DNA of 64,000 nucleotides from the NCBI GenBank assembly GCA_021774625.1, contig JAJFIV010000008.1:1-64000 (forward strand), written 5' to 3'. Both the position numbers and the translations under genes were made by a program. This document shows positions 16,803 through 26,463 of this stretch, piece by piece. The first letter of the stretch is position 1. Every line of letters begins with the position of its first letter. The stretch is from Alphaproteobacteria bacterium. GTDB taxonomy: Bacteria; Pseudomonadota; Alphaproteobacteria; Sphingomonadales; JAKSBY01. The notes beneath the pieces are model-generated. The model did no database searches, had not been told where the DNA came from, and saw only the letters and a list, made by a program, of their open reading frames with translations.

Positions 16803-18227
16803 TCAGCCCTTCAGCCGGCTGAGATCAAGGCCCGGATATTGGGCTATATCTGATATTTTTTTTGCCCCGTCATAGCATTTGTTCAGCGATGAAAAAGACA
16901 GCCGCCGGCTGTCCAGAGCGCAGGAACGGATCAGGCGCCGGAACCATTTGGAGAAAGGGCCGGAAAAATAACCGTCCGCACCCCTGGTTAATTCCGGAAA
17001 AAGCCGCCCGCTGGCATTTTCCAGCAGATCATCAAAACCCAAATCCCGCAGCAAAAGCGGCAGGCGGCAGGATTTCCCGTCAACGTGAAGCACATAGCCG
17101 TCCTCGACCGGTTTCACCGCGCTTTTGGTGAGGGCGCAGGCGTCATGAAGCCGCAATCCGGAATAAAGCGAAATCAGCGGCACCCAGAAGCGGCCGCGTT
17201 TCGGGTGATTTTTCCCCGGTGTTGCGAAGCCCTTGCGGTCATCCCGGCAGCCGGTAAAGACCGGTGCGGCGAAGAGGTGATCCAATTCTTCCAGGGTAAA
17301 GGCGCGCTGTTCCGGGCGGCTGGCATGGCTGCCAATATCCGGATTGAACGTATCGAACGGATTTTTTTTCAACAGGCGGTTCTTCACGGCCCACCGGCAA
17401 AAGCCTTTGATATTGTTGATATAAGACCGCGCGCTGGAGGCGCTGAGCCGGCCGAGGTTGAACTGTTTTGCCACATGCGCCGCCTGGGCCAGCTGCAGAC
17501 CGTGCAGATTGGGGTTGGTGGAAATATTGGGCGGCAGATCCCGCAGGCATCGCACCACTTTTTCAATTTCCTTTGGAGAAATTCTTGCGACCGGAAAATT
17601 ATCCCCCAGCACTTCCCTGAGCGCCCGAAAGGCAACGTGGTTGCTGGTCTTGGTCTTGTCGCACCAGCGATCCTCGCGTTCCTGCCGGAAACGGTTGATT
17701 ATTTCTTCCAGCGCGTCTTTCGGATAGTCGTCCGCGTCAAGGAACGCGGCGGAAAGCGGGACGGGCGGCGCGAACATTTCGGCCAGCCGGTTGCGCAGGG
17801 CGGCAAAGGGCGGCGCGGTGGTGGGGACAATAAACCCGTGTTTTTTCAGCATCCGGTCGACGGCGACATTGATATCCCGGCTCCAGTTGCCGCGGGCGAG
17901 GCCGGCATTCCAGTCATGAGAGGCGAAACGCGCCGGTGTCGCCGTCATCGACATGCGCTCAATATCTTCCGAGCGCAGTTCGCGCACGGAGTGGATGTCG
18001 GGCGGCAGCTCCGCTTCCTTCTGCGCGCGAATGCTGGCAAATTTCTGATCTGCCTCTTTCGAAGCCGCATGCAGCTTCTGGATGGCCTCCGCCTTCGATT
18101 TGGCTTTGAGGGAATATTTGATTTCGCGCTTGCCGATCAGGGGCGAAATATCTTTCGGTACCTTGGCGCGGAACCAGTAAATTTGGCCGCGTATATAGAG
18201 TCTGGGATGATCGGGGAGCGCTTTCAT
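16803..18227 (-). CDS. Integrase-like protein lacking catalytic residues
   Basis: A 474-residue protein of the phage integrase family: an N-terminal region (RGQIYWFRAKVPKDISPLIGK) as in DUF6538-type integrases, a core-binding domain (about 175-290), and a catalytic domain with the first arginine (SLYSGLRLHDAC, Arg359) and FPELTRGADGYFSGPFSKWF. The HxLRH box is replaced by LSFSS (443-447) and no canonical GH or catalytic tyrosine follows, so strand cleavage is unlikely. Its ATG overlaps the glpD stop by 4 bp. No att repeats or cargo surround it. It is either an intact but repurposed DNA-binding protein or a slowly decaying integrase. Confidence 0.8.
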   Translation of the reverse strand: MKALPDHPRLYIRGQIYWFRAKVPKDISPLIGKREIKYSLKAKSKAEAIQKLHAASKEADQKFASIRAQKEAELPPDIHSVRELRSEDIERMSMTATPARFASHDWNAGLARGNWSRDINVAVDRMLKKHGFIVPTTAPPFAALRNRLAEMFAPPVPLSAAFLDADDYPKDALEEIINRFRQEREDRWCDKTKTSNHVAFRALREVLGDNFPVARISPKEIEKVVRCLRDLPPNISTNPNLHGLQLAQAAHVAKQFNLGRLSASSARSYINNIKGFCRWAVKNRLLKKNPFDTFNPDIGSHASRPEQRAFTLEELDHLFAAPVFTGCRDDRKGFATPGKNHPKRGRFWVPLISLYSGLRLHDACALTKSAVKPVEDGYVLHVDGKSCRLPLLLRDLGFDDLLENASGRLFPELTRGADGYFSGPFSKWFRRLIRSCALDSRRLSFSSLNKCYDGAKKISDIAQYPGLDLSRLKG

Positions 18228-19732
18228 GACGTCATCCCGTGTGCAAATGCCTCATCAAATGCCTGGCGTTCCGCTTCGCTCATATGAAGTCCCCGTTTGG
18301 TTCTCCGCCATAAAATATCGGCGGCCTCAAGCGCCCATTCCTGTTTTTTTAAATAGTCCACTTCCCGCGCATAGAGCCCGGCCCCGAAATGCTGCCCGAG
18401 ATCGGACAGGGATGCCGCATTCTCTAACAGTTTATTTATGCATGTTCCATACTGACGCGCAAGACGGAGCCGCAACTGGTCCGGCAGCCAGGGGTAGTGT
18501 TCGGCGGTTTTTGTAAGGAAGGCGGTAAAGTCCGCTCCTGACATATCGCCTCCGGAAAGGGGCTTGTGCCCGGTCCACGGGGCGGTTTTAGGCAGAAACG
18601 GCGCGAGTTTTTCCAGGCAATGCTCGGATAGCCGCCGGAAGGTTGTGATCTTGCCGCCGTAAACCGTCAACATCGGGGCCTGTTCACTGTCAAGCTGCAA
18701 GACATAATCGCGGGTTACGGCGGCCGCGGTTTCCGCCTGATCGTCATAAAGCGGCCGGACGCCGGCATAGGTCCAGACAATATCCTGACGGCGCACCGTG
18801 ATTTTGAAATGGTGGTTGATGGATTCCAGAAGATAGGCAATTTCCGTCGGCTCAATCGCCGCCTCTTTGGGGTCGCCGCGAAATTCCACTTCCGTGGTGC
18901 CGATCAGGGTGAATTTTTCCTCATATGGAATGGCGAAAATCACCCGGCCGTCATGATTTTGCAGGATATAGGCGTGATCGCCGTCAAATATCCGTTCCAC
19001 GACAATATGGCTGCCTTTGACCAGCCGGATGCGTTTTGGATCATTCAGATCAAGCACATTGTCCTTGATAAGCCGCACCCACGGCCCGCCGGCATTGACC
19101 AGGATTTTCGCCTGCCGCTCTGTCCGTTCGCCGGTTTTGGTGTTTTCCAGCGTTATTGCCCAATGGCCGTCGCCGCGGACAGCCTTCACGGCGCGGCTGC
19201 GGGGCAGAATTTCCGCCCCGTGATCCCGAGCATCCTGCGCATTGAGAACCACCAGCCGGGCGTCGTCGACCCAGCAATCGGGGTAGGAAAATCCGGCGCT
19301 GAAACCGTCATTAAGCGGCGCGCCCAGCGCCGTGCCTGCGAGATCGACCTTGCGGGATTTGGCAAGACGGCTTTTTCCGCCCAGCCGGTCATAGAGTTTC
19401 AGGCCCAGCCAGATCATCCATTGCGGCCGCTGATGGCGGTTATGGGGCAGGATAAAACGCAGCGGCCAGACAATATGCGGCGCCAGCGTCAAAAGCCGCT
19501 CCCGCTCCTGCAAGGCTTCGCGGACCAGCCGGAATTCATAATATTCCAGATAGCGCAGTCCGCCATGGATCAGTTTGGTGCTGGAAGATGAGGTGCCGCT
19601 GGCCAGATCATATTGTTCGGCCAGGGTGACGCTCAGGCCGCGGCCCGCCGCATCGCGGGCGATCCCGCAGCCATTGATCCCGCCGCCAATAATGAAGATA
19701 TCCCGCATCCCTGACATGCCGCACAGTGGCAT
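18224..19732 (-). CDS. glpD: Aerobic glycerol-3-phosphate dehydrogenase
   Basis: A 502-residue FAD enzyme. The dinucleotide-binding motif FIIGGGINGCGIARDAAGRG is near the N-terminus, followed by GTSSSSTKLIHGGLRYLE, and the C-terminal DAO domain ends in LHMSEAERQAF. It oxidises glycerol 3-phosphate to dihydroxyacetone phosphate at the inner membrane and passes electrons to quinone. AAGGG lies about 9 bp upstream of the ATG at 19732, which supports the longer start over the internal MRDIF start. It diverges from glpK over a 77-bp gap, so the two share a control region. Confidence 0.95.
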   Translation of the reverse strand: MPLCGMSGMRDIFIIGGGINGCGIARDAAGRGLSVTLAEQYDLASGTSSSSTKLIHGGLRYLEYYEFRLVREALQERERLLTLAPHIVWPLRFILPHNRHQRPQWMIWLGLKLYDRLGGKSRLAKSRKVDLAGTALGAPLNDGFSAGFSYPDCWVDDARLVVLNAQDARDHGAEILPRSRAVKAVRGDGHWAITLENTKTGERTERQAKILVNAGGPWVRLIKDNVLDLNDPKRIRLVKGSHIVVERIFDGDHAYILQNHDGRVIFAIPYEEKFTLIGTTEVEFRGDPKEAAIEPTEIAYLLESINHHFKITVRRQDIVWTYAGVRPLYDDQAETAAAVTRDYVLQLDSEQAPMLTVYGGKITTFRRLSEHCLEKLAPFLPKTAPWTGHKPLSGGDMSGADFTAFLTKTAEHYPWLPDQLRLRLARQYGTCINKLLENAASLSDLGQHFGAGLYAREVDYLKKQEWALEAADILWRRTKRGLHMSEAERQAFDEAFAHGMTS

Positions 19733-19809
19733 ATTCTTAACCCTTCATCAATTACTCTTGAAATGTCGCCCGAGCATGCGACAATCAGGGCGCGAAATGG
19801 GTAAATGAC

Positions 19810-21315
19810 ATGCAAGACGACAAAGACTATATCCTCGCCATTGATCAGGGCACCACATCCAGCCGCGCCATTGCCTTTACTTTGGACGGCAAACCATTGG
19901 CCATTGAGCAGGCGGAATTCACCCAGATTTTTCATCGGCCCGGCTGGGTCGAACACAATCCGGAGGAAATCTGGGAGACAACCGTCAAAACGGCACGGGC
20001 GGCTATTGAAAAAATGGCCGCCGACGGCTGGCATCCGGCAACCGCCGGCATCACCAATCAGCGGGAAACCACGGTTATATGGGACAGAAAAACCGGTGCA
20101 GCGGTATATAATGCCATCGTCTGGCAGGACCGCCGGACGGCCAGTCTCTGCCGCAAGCTACAGGAAAAAGGCTATGAGAAAACCGTGGCCGAAAAGACCG
20201 GCCTGCGACTGGATCCCTATTTTTCCGCAACGAAAATTGCCTGGATTCTGGAAAACGAGTCCGACCTTAAAAGCCGGGCAAAAAAGGGCGAACTGGCTTT
20301 CGGCACTATCGACAGCTTTCTGTTGTGGCGTCTGACCGGCGGCGTTCATGCAACCGATGTGACCAATGCCTCCCGCACTTTGCTGCTGGATATAAAGAAA
20401 CAAGCCTGGAGTGCGGAACTCTGCAATCTGTTCAATATTCCTAAGCAGTTGTTACCGGAAGTCCGGGAAAATGCCGGTGAATTCGGCGCCACCCTCAAAG
20501 ATGTCCTGGGCGCGGAAATCCCCATTAACGGCATGGCCGGGGACCAGCAGGCCGCCAGCATCGGGCAGGGCTGTTTTTCGCCGGGCTCAGTGAAAAGCAC
20601 CTTCGGAACCGGCAGTTTTATGATGCAGAATACCGGCGATGAACCGGTTAAATCCCAACACAGGCTGTTGTCCACCATCGCCTGTCAGATTGACGGCGCG
20701 GTGTCGTACGCTCTGGAAGGCAGCATCTTTATTGCCGGAGCGGCGATTCAATGGCTGCGCGACAGCCTTGGTATTGTGAAAACGGCGGAGGCAACGCAGC
20801 AATTGGCGGAACAGCTTACATCGAACCACGGGGTTTATTTCGTCCCCGCCCTGACCGGCCTGGGCGCGCCGCACTGGGATCCTGATGCCCGCGGTCTGAT
20901 CACCGGCCTGACCCGCGATACCGGGCCGGCGCATCTGAGCCGGGCGGCCCTGGAAGCCGTGGCTTATCAGACCCTTGATCTTCTGTCAGCGACCGCCAGG
21001 GATGGCGTCGGCGAGCCTGATGAGATAAAGATTGACGGCGGCATGGCCCGCAATGACTGGTTTGCGCAGTTTCTCGCCGACATCACGGGCAAGAGCGTTG
21101 CCCGGCCGAAGGTGACGGAAACCACGGCGCTGGGGGCGGCCTTTCTTGCCGGGCTGGGAGCCGGAATTTACCGCAACACCGGCGATTTCAAACATTTATG
21201 GGCGTTGGACCGCCTGTTTGAGCCAAAAATGGCAGGCGCCGACCGTCAGGCCCATATCGAAGGCTGGCAGCGGGCGCTTGCACAATGCTTGTCATCCCGG
21301 CCGCTCAAGGCTTAA
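19810..21315 (+). CDS. glpK: Glycerol kinase
   Basis: A 501-residue FGGY-family kinase: AIDQGTTSSRAIAF at the N-terminus, QDRRTA, GDQQAASIGQGCFSPGSVKSTFGTG, and WDPDARGLITGLTRDT with the C-terminal FGGY region KIDGGMARNDWFAQFLADI. It phosphorylates glycerol to glycerol 3-phosphate, which GlpD then oxidises. No glpF facilitator or glpR repressor is next to it. A small membrane protein and an MFS carrier follow on the same strand. Confidence 0.96.
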   Translation: MQDDKDYILAIDQGTTSSRAIAFTLDGKPLAIEQAEFTQIFHRPGWVEHNPEEIWETTVKTARAAIEKMAADGWHPATAGITNQRETTVIWDRKTGAAVYNAIVWQDRRTASLCRKLQEKGYEKTVAEKTGLRLDPYFSATKIAWILENESDLKSRAKKGELAFGTIDSFLLWRLTGGVHATDVTNASRTLLLDIKKQAWSAELCNLFNIPKQLLPEVRENAGEFGATLKDVLGAEIPINGMAGDQQAASIGQGCFSPGSVKSTFGTGSFMMQNTGDEPVKSQHRLLSTIACQIDGAVSYALEGSIFIAGAAIQWLRDSLGIVKTAEATQQLAEQLTSNHGVYFVPALTGLGAPHWDPDARGLITGLTRDTGPAHLSRAALEAVAYQTLDLLSATARDGVGEPDEIKIDGGMARNDWFAQFLADITGKSVARPKVTETTALGAAFLAGLGAGIYRNTGDFKHLWALDRLFEPKMAGADRQAHIEGWQRALAQCLSSRPLKA

Positions 21316-21324
21316 TATTATCGG

Positions 21325-21510
21325 ATGACGTTCTTAGACGTGATATTGGCACTGTCCGGTGTGATCGCACTGATTATGATTATTGCGGGCGCCCGGAAGT
21401 TACACACCGCTGATGAGGATCGCCTCAAATGGCTGCTTTTTATCGCGGTTGGCGTGATGACACTCCTGAACCTGCTGTTATTCTGGCTTGATCCGGTATA
21501 CGCTTTATGA
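21325..21510 (+). CDS. Small two-helix membrane protein
   Basis: A 61-residue protein with two hydrophobic helices (about 5-23 and 36-56) joined by a short charged loop (KLHTADEDRLK). It starts 9 bp after glpK and its stop overlaps the start of the MFS gene by 4 bp, which supports it as a real, co-translated gene. I do not recognise the family; an accessory to the carrier is only a guess from position. Confidence 0.6.
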   Translation: MTFLDVILALSGVIALIMIIAGARKLHTADEDRLKWLLFIAVGVMTLLNLLLFWLDPVYAL

Positions 21511-22715
21511 ACGCCAGGACGGTTTCCGTCACTCTTATTATCATCAGTCAGGTCTTGGCGCTTTCCCTGTGGTTTTCGGCCTCCGCCGTCGTTCCGCAAT
21601 GGCAGGCGGAATTTGGTATTTCCGACACCGTGGCGGCGTTTTTTACCAATGCCGTGCAGATCGGCTTTGTGATCGGAACCCTGGTCAGCGCAGCTTTCGG
21701 GTTGGCGGACCGTCTCGATGGCCGGTATTTTTTTGCCGTTGCCGCTGTTCTTGCAGCGCTGGCCAATCTGGCTATTCTCGGACTTGACCCGCGGTCCGGC
21801 GGAGTGATCGCGCTGCGCTTTATTACCGGGCTCGCCATGGCCGGCATTTATCCGGTGGGGATGAAACTGATGACCACCTGGGCAAAGGGTAATATGGGGC
21901 TGATGGTGGGATTGCTGGTCGGCGCCCTGACCCTGGGGTCTGCCAGTCCGCATCTGTTTAACGCTTTGGGGGCCATCGACTGGCGCTTTACGTTACAACT
22001 GGCCTCCGCTGCGGCTTTTCTGTCAGGGCTGCTGATCCTGATCGTGCAAACTGGGCCCAATAGCAGAAAGGCGGCAAAGTTCCATCCGGCCATGGTTCTG
22101 GCGGCATGGACCAATAAACCCCTGCGGCTCGCCAATCTGGGCTATTTTGGTCATATGTGGGAACTTTATGCGCTGTGGACATGGATCGGCGTTTTTCTGA
22201 GCGCAAGTTTTTCCCTGACTTTCAGCGACCCTTTTATGGCCAGCATTTATGCCGCCTATCTGACCTTTGCCACAATCGGAATTGGCGCTTTGGGCAGTGT
22301 GTTTGGCGGGCTGTTTGCCGACAGGCTTGGGCGGACCACCCTGACAATGATTGCCATGGCCGTCAGCGGCGCGTGTTCGCTCGTTGCCGGATTTTTGTTT
22401 GGCGGCGATCCGGTTATTCTAACCCTGTTGTGCCTGGTCTGGGGGATCGCAGCGGTCGCCGATTCGGCGCAATTTTCCGCCAGTGTCGCCGAATTGTCCG
22501 AACCGGAAACCGTGGGGACCATGCTGACGGTGCAGACCAGTATCGGCTTTCTGCTGACGCTGGTCAGCATACAGCTTGTGCCTTATCTGGTGGAGCTTGT
22601 CAGCTGGCGTTATGCTTTTGCGTTTCTTGCCATCGGGCCCTTCCTCGGCGTGGTTGCGATGGCATGCTTGCGTGCACATCCTGATTCGATCAGGCTGGCC
22701 GGCGGTCGCCGGTAG
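21507..22715 (+). CDS. MFS transporter
   Basis: A 402-residue carrier with twelve hydrophobic helices. The N-terminus (SLWFSASAVVPQWQAEFGIS) and GFVIGTLVSAAFGLADRLDGR, and the loop GGLFADRLGRTTLTM between helices in the second half, are typical major facilitator motifs of a nitrate/cyanate-like subgroup. Substrate is unknown. Position after glpK and a small membrane protein suggests one transcript, but a glycerol-related role is only inference. Confidence 0.85.
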   Translation: MNARTVSVTLIIISQVLALSLWFSASAVVPQWQAEFGISDTVAAFFTNAVQIGFVIGTLVSAAFGLADRLDGRYFFAVAAVLAALANLAILGLDPRSGGVIALRFITGLAMAGIYPVGMKLMTTWAKGNMGLMVGLLVGALTLGSASPHLFNALGAIDWRFTLQLASAAAFLSGLLILIVQTGPNSRKAAKFHPAMVLAAWTNKPLRLANLGYFGHMWELYALWTWIGVFLSASFSLTFSDPFMASIYAAYLTFATIGIGALGSVFGGLFADRLGRTTLTMIAMAVSGACSLVAGFLFGGDPVILTLLCLVWGIAAVADSAQFSASVAELSEPETVGTMLTVQTSIGFLLTLVSIQLVPYLVELVSWRYAFAFLAIGPFLGVVAMACLRAHPDSIRLAGGRR

Positions 22716-22768
22716 GATTAGAGCCCGTTGCAGTGAAGAGGAACGGAGATGCTTTGGTCAAAAGGGGG

Positions 22769-22913
22769 AAGGCTTTAGCTGGTCGCCGAATCCCGGGCTT
22801 CGATACGTTGCTGCGCAACACTCAACTTGAATTTTATTTTACTCCCATCCCATCCGTTCGCCCTGAGTGGCCGAACGCAGTGAGGGTGTATCGAAGGGCG
22901 GAAAGGCTTTAGC
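22769..22913. mobile_element. Small non-coding inverted-repeat element flanked by an 11-bp direct repeat
   Basis: AAGGCTTTAGC occurs at 22769-22779 and again at 22903-22913. Between them, CTTCGATAC (22798-22806) and GTATCGAAG (22888-22896) form an inverted pair, with GTTCGCCCTGAGTGG-type sequence resembling dispersed repeats of other alphaproteobacteria. The right copy of the direct repeat covers the stop codon of the DUF417 gene, as if an element inserted there and duplicated the target. It carries no gene. Confidence 0.5.
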
Positions 22914-23805
22914 CGCGGCGGACATGCGGTATTCCGGCCAGCAGCAGGGTTGCCGCCAAAAGTCCCAGATCTTTCAGCAGAAACTGTCCGGTGCCGCCAA
23001 CGGCGGGAAATCCCAGATCAGGGTGCCAGCCGGGTAGGGTGACCAGAAAACTAAGCGTCAGCACAAAGGTCGCCGCCGCTATCAGCGTGCCGAGGCCAAA
23101 CAGCCGCCCATTCACCCACCACAGCAAAAGCAGCAGGGCGGTGAGGATTTCGGTCACGCCGATAATATTGGAGGCCGTCTGAAGGGAGAAACTGTCGAGC
23201 ATCCAGGAAAAGGCGAAGTGGGTTTTCAGCAGCGGCTCGATCCCTGCGGCTTCGACGGCGGTAAATTTCATACCGCCGATCCAGAGCAGGACGGTAACCA
23301 GACCCAAAAGCATGATCTTCAGCGACCATTGTTCCAGTTTCTCGGAATAAACGCCGCCGGCCTGTGTGCGGCTGTCGGCAAGGAGATAAAGGGCGAGGCC
23401 GGAAAGCGTGATATATTTGATAATTCCCTGTCCGGCGCCGATGGCGGGAAAGCCGCCAAGGCCGTCAATCCACACCGGATTGGTAAAAAGCTGCGTCAGC
23501 GGCGCGGCAAACAGCAGCAGCGCGAGATAGGCGCCGGCCAGCCCCGTCTTGGCAAGGCGGTCGCGGGTGATCAGCAGGACGGCAGCCCCGACAGAGAGCC
23601 CGCCGAGAATTTTCGACAGGATTAGACCATGGCCGGTAATGCCCGTATCCTTTAGAAGGCTGTTCGCGCGCAACGCCTCTGCCAGGCTCTCCCCTTCGCC
23701 AACAGTGAATTTCATGACGCCGGTCCAGATGAGAAGGATCACCAAAGTCCATTGCGCCAGGAGGGTCTGGACATTTCTGTCGCGCATGTAATCTGAAAAA
23801 ATCAT
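22909..23805 (-). CDS. Membrane protein with two tandem DUF417 (YkgB-like) domains
   Basis: A 298-residue protein made of two homologous halves. The first (about 12-150) has QWTLVILLIWTGVMKFTVGE; the second (about 160-298) has LKIMLLGLVTVLLWIGGMKF followed by TAVE, and both end with GFPA(I/V)G-containing loops. Each half has about four helices and is a DoxX-superfamily unit. Single-domain YkgB proteins are about 190 residues, so this looks like an internal duplication and fusion. The ATG at 23805 is used; a 25-residue longer frame lacks support. Function is unknown, with a redox or reactive-chlorine stress role in relatives. Confidence 0.75.
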   Translation of the reverse strand: MIFSDYMRDRNVQTLLAQWTLVILLIWTGVMKFTVGEGESLAEALRANSLLKDTGITGHGLILSKILGGLSVGAAVLLITRDRLAKTGLAGAYLALLLFAAPLTQLFTNPVWIDGLGGFPAIGAGQGIIKYITLSGLALYLLADSRTQAGGVYSEKLEQWSLKIMLLGLVTVLLWIGGMKFTAVEAAGIEPLLKTHFAFSWMLDSFSLQTASNIIGVTEILTALLLLLWWVNGRLFGLGTLIAAATFVLTLSFLVTLPGWHPDLGFPAVGGTGQFLLKDLGLLAATLLLAGIPHVRRG

Positions 23806-23903
23806 AAAATAATCCCGCCAGTTTCGAGTCTTGAACCCGATCCTGGCGGGATTATGATCTGAAGAAACGGCTATCGGCAAGCTGTTTCAGATGGGGGGCT
23901 CCG

Positions 23904-26066
23904 TTAGCTTGCCAATTTTTGCGCCGTTCCTTCAATCACTTCAGAAATACTGCTGCTGAGATTTTCAATGTCGTCTGAAAGTGAATCAGCAAGGCTTTTT
24001 AGTTCACCGGACAATGCGCCGGTTTCGTTTGCCGACTGTGCAATGTCGGTAATGCGGGCGGAAACCTCTTTGGACGCCTGGGTGGTTTCCTGCACATTGG
24101 AGGAAATTTCGGTCGTCGCCGATCCCTGTTCGGTTACCGCGGTCATAATTTCCGTCGTTGAGGAGGAAATTTTATTGATAATTTCCGTGATGACCTCGAT
24201 TGCCGAGACGGATGCAGCGGTGTTTTCCTGCATTTCATTGATCTGCCTGGCAATATCGTCGGTCGCCTTGGCCGTCTGACTGGCGAGATTTTTGACTTCC
24301 GAGGCGACAACGGCAAATCCTTTTCCTGCCTCGCCGGCGCGGGCTGCCTCGATCGTTGCGTTTAACGCAAGCAGGTTTGTTTGTTCGGCAATATCCTGAA
24401 TGAGACCGACCACTTCGCCGATCTGATTGCTGGCGCCGGACAGGTTTTCGATGACATTCGCCATGCCCTGTGCCTTTTCCGTCGCATCGCGGGCGATATC
24501 CGTCGAATGGTTCACCTGACGGACAATTTCACCAATAGAGGCGCTCAGTTCCTCGCTGGCCGACGCCACGGTCTGGGCGTTGGCGGTGGTCTCTTCCGCC
24601 GCAGAGGCCACAGCCTGGGAATTCTGGCCCATGCTCGTGGTATTATGCGCCAGTTTTTCCGCCATATCCAAAAGCGTTTTAGTCTGATCGATCACCCTGC
24701 CAACCAGTTCGCTGGTTTTTTCATTGACTTCGGCGACCATGCTGCCCAGCATTTCATTGCGTTGCTTCCTGGCTTCTTCCTGCCGGACAATTTCCTGCTT
24801 TTTCTCTTCTTCAACGCGCAGCGCTTCTTTCTCCTGATGAGCGCGTTCTGTTGCTTCCCTGGCCTCCTCCTGTTTTTTCGCTTCGGCCTCCAGGCGTTTA
24901 TTTTCAATGGCGCTTTCCTTGAATACTTCCAACGCACGGGCCATGTCGCCAATCTGGCTGCCAAAAGCCGTGCCCGGGATTTCGGACCCAAGGTCACCCC
25001 TGGACAGATTTCCCATCGCATTGGAAAGGCCGCCCAAAGGTTGGGACAGACTGCGGCTTACAAGAATCACAATGGCGATGACAGCCAGCGTGATAATTAC
25101 CGCTTGTATTATAAAGAGCGTGAAGCTGGACTCGGCGGCCTCTTTGATTTCCAGGGTTGTCGCGAGCAGGATTTCGCTAAGTTTGTTTTCAATGCCATTC
25201 ATCAGGTCGATTCTCTTGGTGATTTCATCGAACCAATAGGCAGCGGTGATTCCCTCCAAAGAGTGAGTGAACGGCGAACGGGCGCCGATGTCACGCAAAC
25301 GGTCGACTTCCTGAATTGCACTGCCGGTGTAACCCTGTTCGAACAGGGTAAGCGCGCCATCGGAAGCATAGCCCTTAAAAACCGAGATAAAGCTTTGTCC
25401 CGCAGCAATCAGGCCCACAAATTCGCGAAGTTCGTTCGCATCAAACTCGGCATCGGAAAAACCATTGACCCCGAGCGCGCGTTCCTGACCCATGGTTTCT
25501 TTCGCTTCAATGAGGGCAACAAGGGCCATGAGCTCCTTGCTGATGGACGCATTGGTGCTGATGTCTCCAATTCTGTTAATAATGCCGATGAGTTTGGTGA
25601 TGGTTTCCGTATAATAACCGCTCATTTCCGTCCCGCTGCGCGTAAGTTGCAAGACACCGTTCCGTTCATTCCCCAAATTGGCAATAGCCGTGCCGACGGC
25701 TGAAAGGCGGGCGGGAATTTCCGACCGGAAAGCCGAAAAGTCGAAATCTTCCAAAGCCCTATTAAAGGCCGTAACAACCCGGTCGGTTTCCTGATGCTGC
25801 CCCGTCAACCGGGCGCGGAAATCTTCGGCGCCCTGTGACCGGATATAGCCGGCCGAAATGCCGCGTTCCTTTTGCAATTCGTGGATAACATTGCCAATCT
25901 TCGGGGCAAGGGCGGCTAAATTTTCGATCCGCTCCATCTCGATCACATTCTGACGGTGATCGGCGATCAAAAGCGCCGCAAAAAAAAGCATGGCAGCGAG
26001 CGGGATCAGGGCAGAGAACAGCAGGCGCGGTGTAATGCCAAAACGGTTTAAGAATGCGATCATCAT
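23904..26066 (-). CDS. Methyl-accepting chemotaxis protein with NIT sensor domain
   Basis: A 720-residue chemoreceptor. A first helix (about 14-36) is followed by a periplasmic NIT domain (about 40-310; the [13 protein letters not shown] motif is the family mark), a second helix (about 318-340), HAMP (about 340-385), a long charged coiled coil (about 385-440) and the MCP signalling domain with hairpin tip [33 protein letters not shown] domains sense nitrate or nitrite in known members. There is no C-terminal CheR-binding pentapeptide. AGGA lies 6 bp before the ATG. The gene lies next to the left end of the integrated element but belongs to the host side. Confidence 0.92.
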   Translation of the reverse strand: MMIAFLNRFGITPRLLFSALIPLAAMLFFAALLIADHRQNVIEMERIENLAALAPKIGNVIHELQKERGISAGYIRSQGAEDFRARLTGQHQETDRVVTAFNRALEDFDFSAFRSEIPARLSAVGTAIANLGNERNGVLQLTRSGTEMSGYYTETITKLIGIINRIGDISTNASISKELMALVALIEAKETMGQERALGVNGFSDAEFDANELREFVGLIAAGQSFISVFKGYASDGALTLFEQGYTGSAIQEVDRLRDIGARSPFTHSLEGITAAYWFDEITKRIDLMNGIENKLSEILLATTLEIKEAAESSFTLFIIQAVIITLAVIAIVILVSRSLSQPLGGLSNAMGNLSRGDLGSEIPGTAFGSQIGDMARALEVFKESAIENKRLEAEAKKQEEAREATERAHQEKEALRVEEEKKQEIVRQEEARKQRNEMLGSMVAEVNEKTSELVGRVIDQTKTLLDMAEKLAHNTTSMGQNSQAVASAAEETTANAQTVASASEELSASIGEIVRQVNHSTDIARDATEKAQGMANVIENLSGASNQIGEVVGLIQDIAEQTNLLALNATIEAARAGEAGKGFAVVASEVKNLASQTAKATDDIARQINEMQENTAASVSAIEVITEIINKISSSTTEIMTAVTEQGSATTEISSNVQETTQASKEVSARITDIAQSANETGALSGELKSLADSLSDDIENLSSSISEVIEGTAQKLAS

Positions 26067-26351
26067 TGGTATTCCTGACTCGTTGCAAAATATTGATATA
26101 CACGGAATACGATAGAAAGCTTAATTAAATGTATACTAAAAAGAGTATTTGTTTCCGATCCTTTGACTGAATTACGGGTCGTTCTTGCTTTTGGTATCCA
26201 CATATTTGCCGCAGTTTTCACTGCAGTCCGCTAAAAGGTGCCAGCTGTCACCACGGGGGGCCGCACTGACGCCATCATGGTTTACGGGATTGTTGGCGTT
26301 GATCAAAACGGTCTGCTTGGGTTGCAAATTTCCGTTTCAAAAACGGCAATA
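26067..26351. other. Host intergenic DNA between the chemoreceptor gene and attL
   Basis: No confident gene. The reverse strand has a possible 51-codon frame (26172-26327, TTG start) ending LLADCSENCGKYVDTKSKND, which reads like natural protein but has no ribosome site. Just left of the att core lies CCGTTT-CAA-AAACGG (26332-26346), a hairpin that would have stood directly downstream of the tRNA-Ser before insertion and may be its original terminator. Confidence 0.4.
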
Positions 26352-26367
26352 ATGGCGGATGGGGTGG
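26352..26367. other. attL core (16-bp direct repeat)
   Basis: ATGGCGGATGGGGTGG, identical to 35024-35039. Read on the reverse strand it is the last 15 bases of the tRNA-Ser gene (end of T-stem, acceptor strand, discriminator and CCA) plus one base. Identity stops exactly at both sides. This copy is the displaced original 3' end of the tRNA gene. Confidence 0.85.
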
Positions 26368-26401
26368 TTTTTCCCCGATATAACAGAAACAGTAACTTGC
26401 G

Positions 26402-26463
26402 GTGTCTAACGCATCAAAAACGCGGCGTTGATATTAAAAGGTTATTCGGAAAAAGGTCTAACC
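26402..26463. other. Candidate integrase arm-type sites, left end
   Basis: GTCTAAC occurs at 26404-26410 (in GTGTCTAAC) and 26457-26463 (in GGTCTAACC), 37 and 90 bp inside the attL core. The same heptamer occurs twice near the right end (34954-34960 and, inverted, 34972-34978). Lambda-type integrases bind such short arm repeats on both sides of the core. The rest of 26368-26671 shows no gene. Confidence 0.5.

Noticed and set aside
17085-18287. 400-codon frame on the + strand
   Set aside because: Antisense to the integrase-like gene; no motifs and shadow composition.
24381-25703. 440-codon frame on the + strand
   Set aside because: Antisense to the chemoreceptor gene, whose domains are clear.
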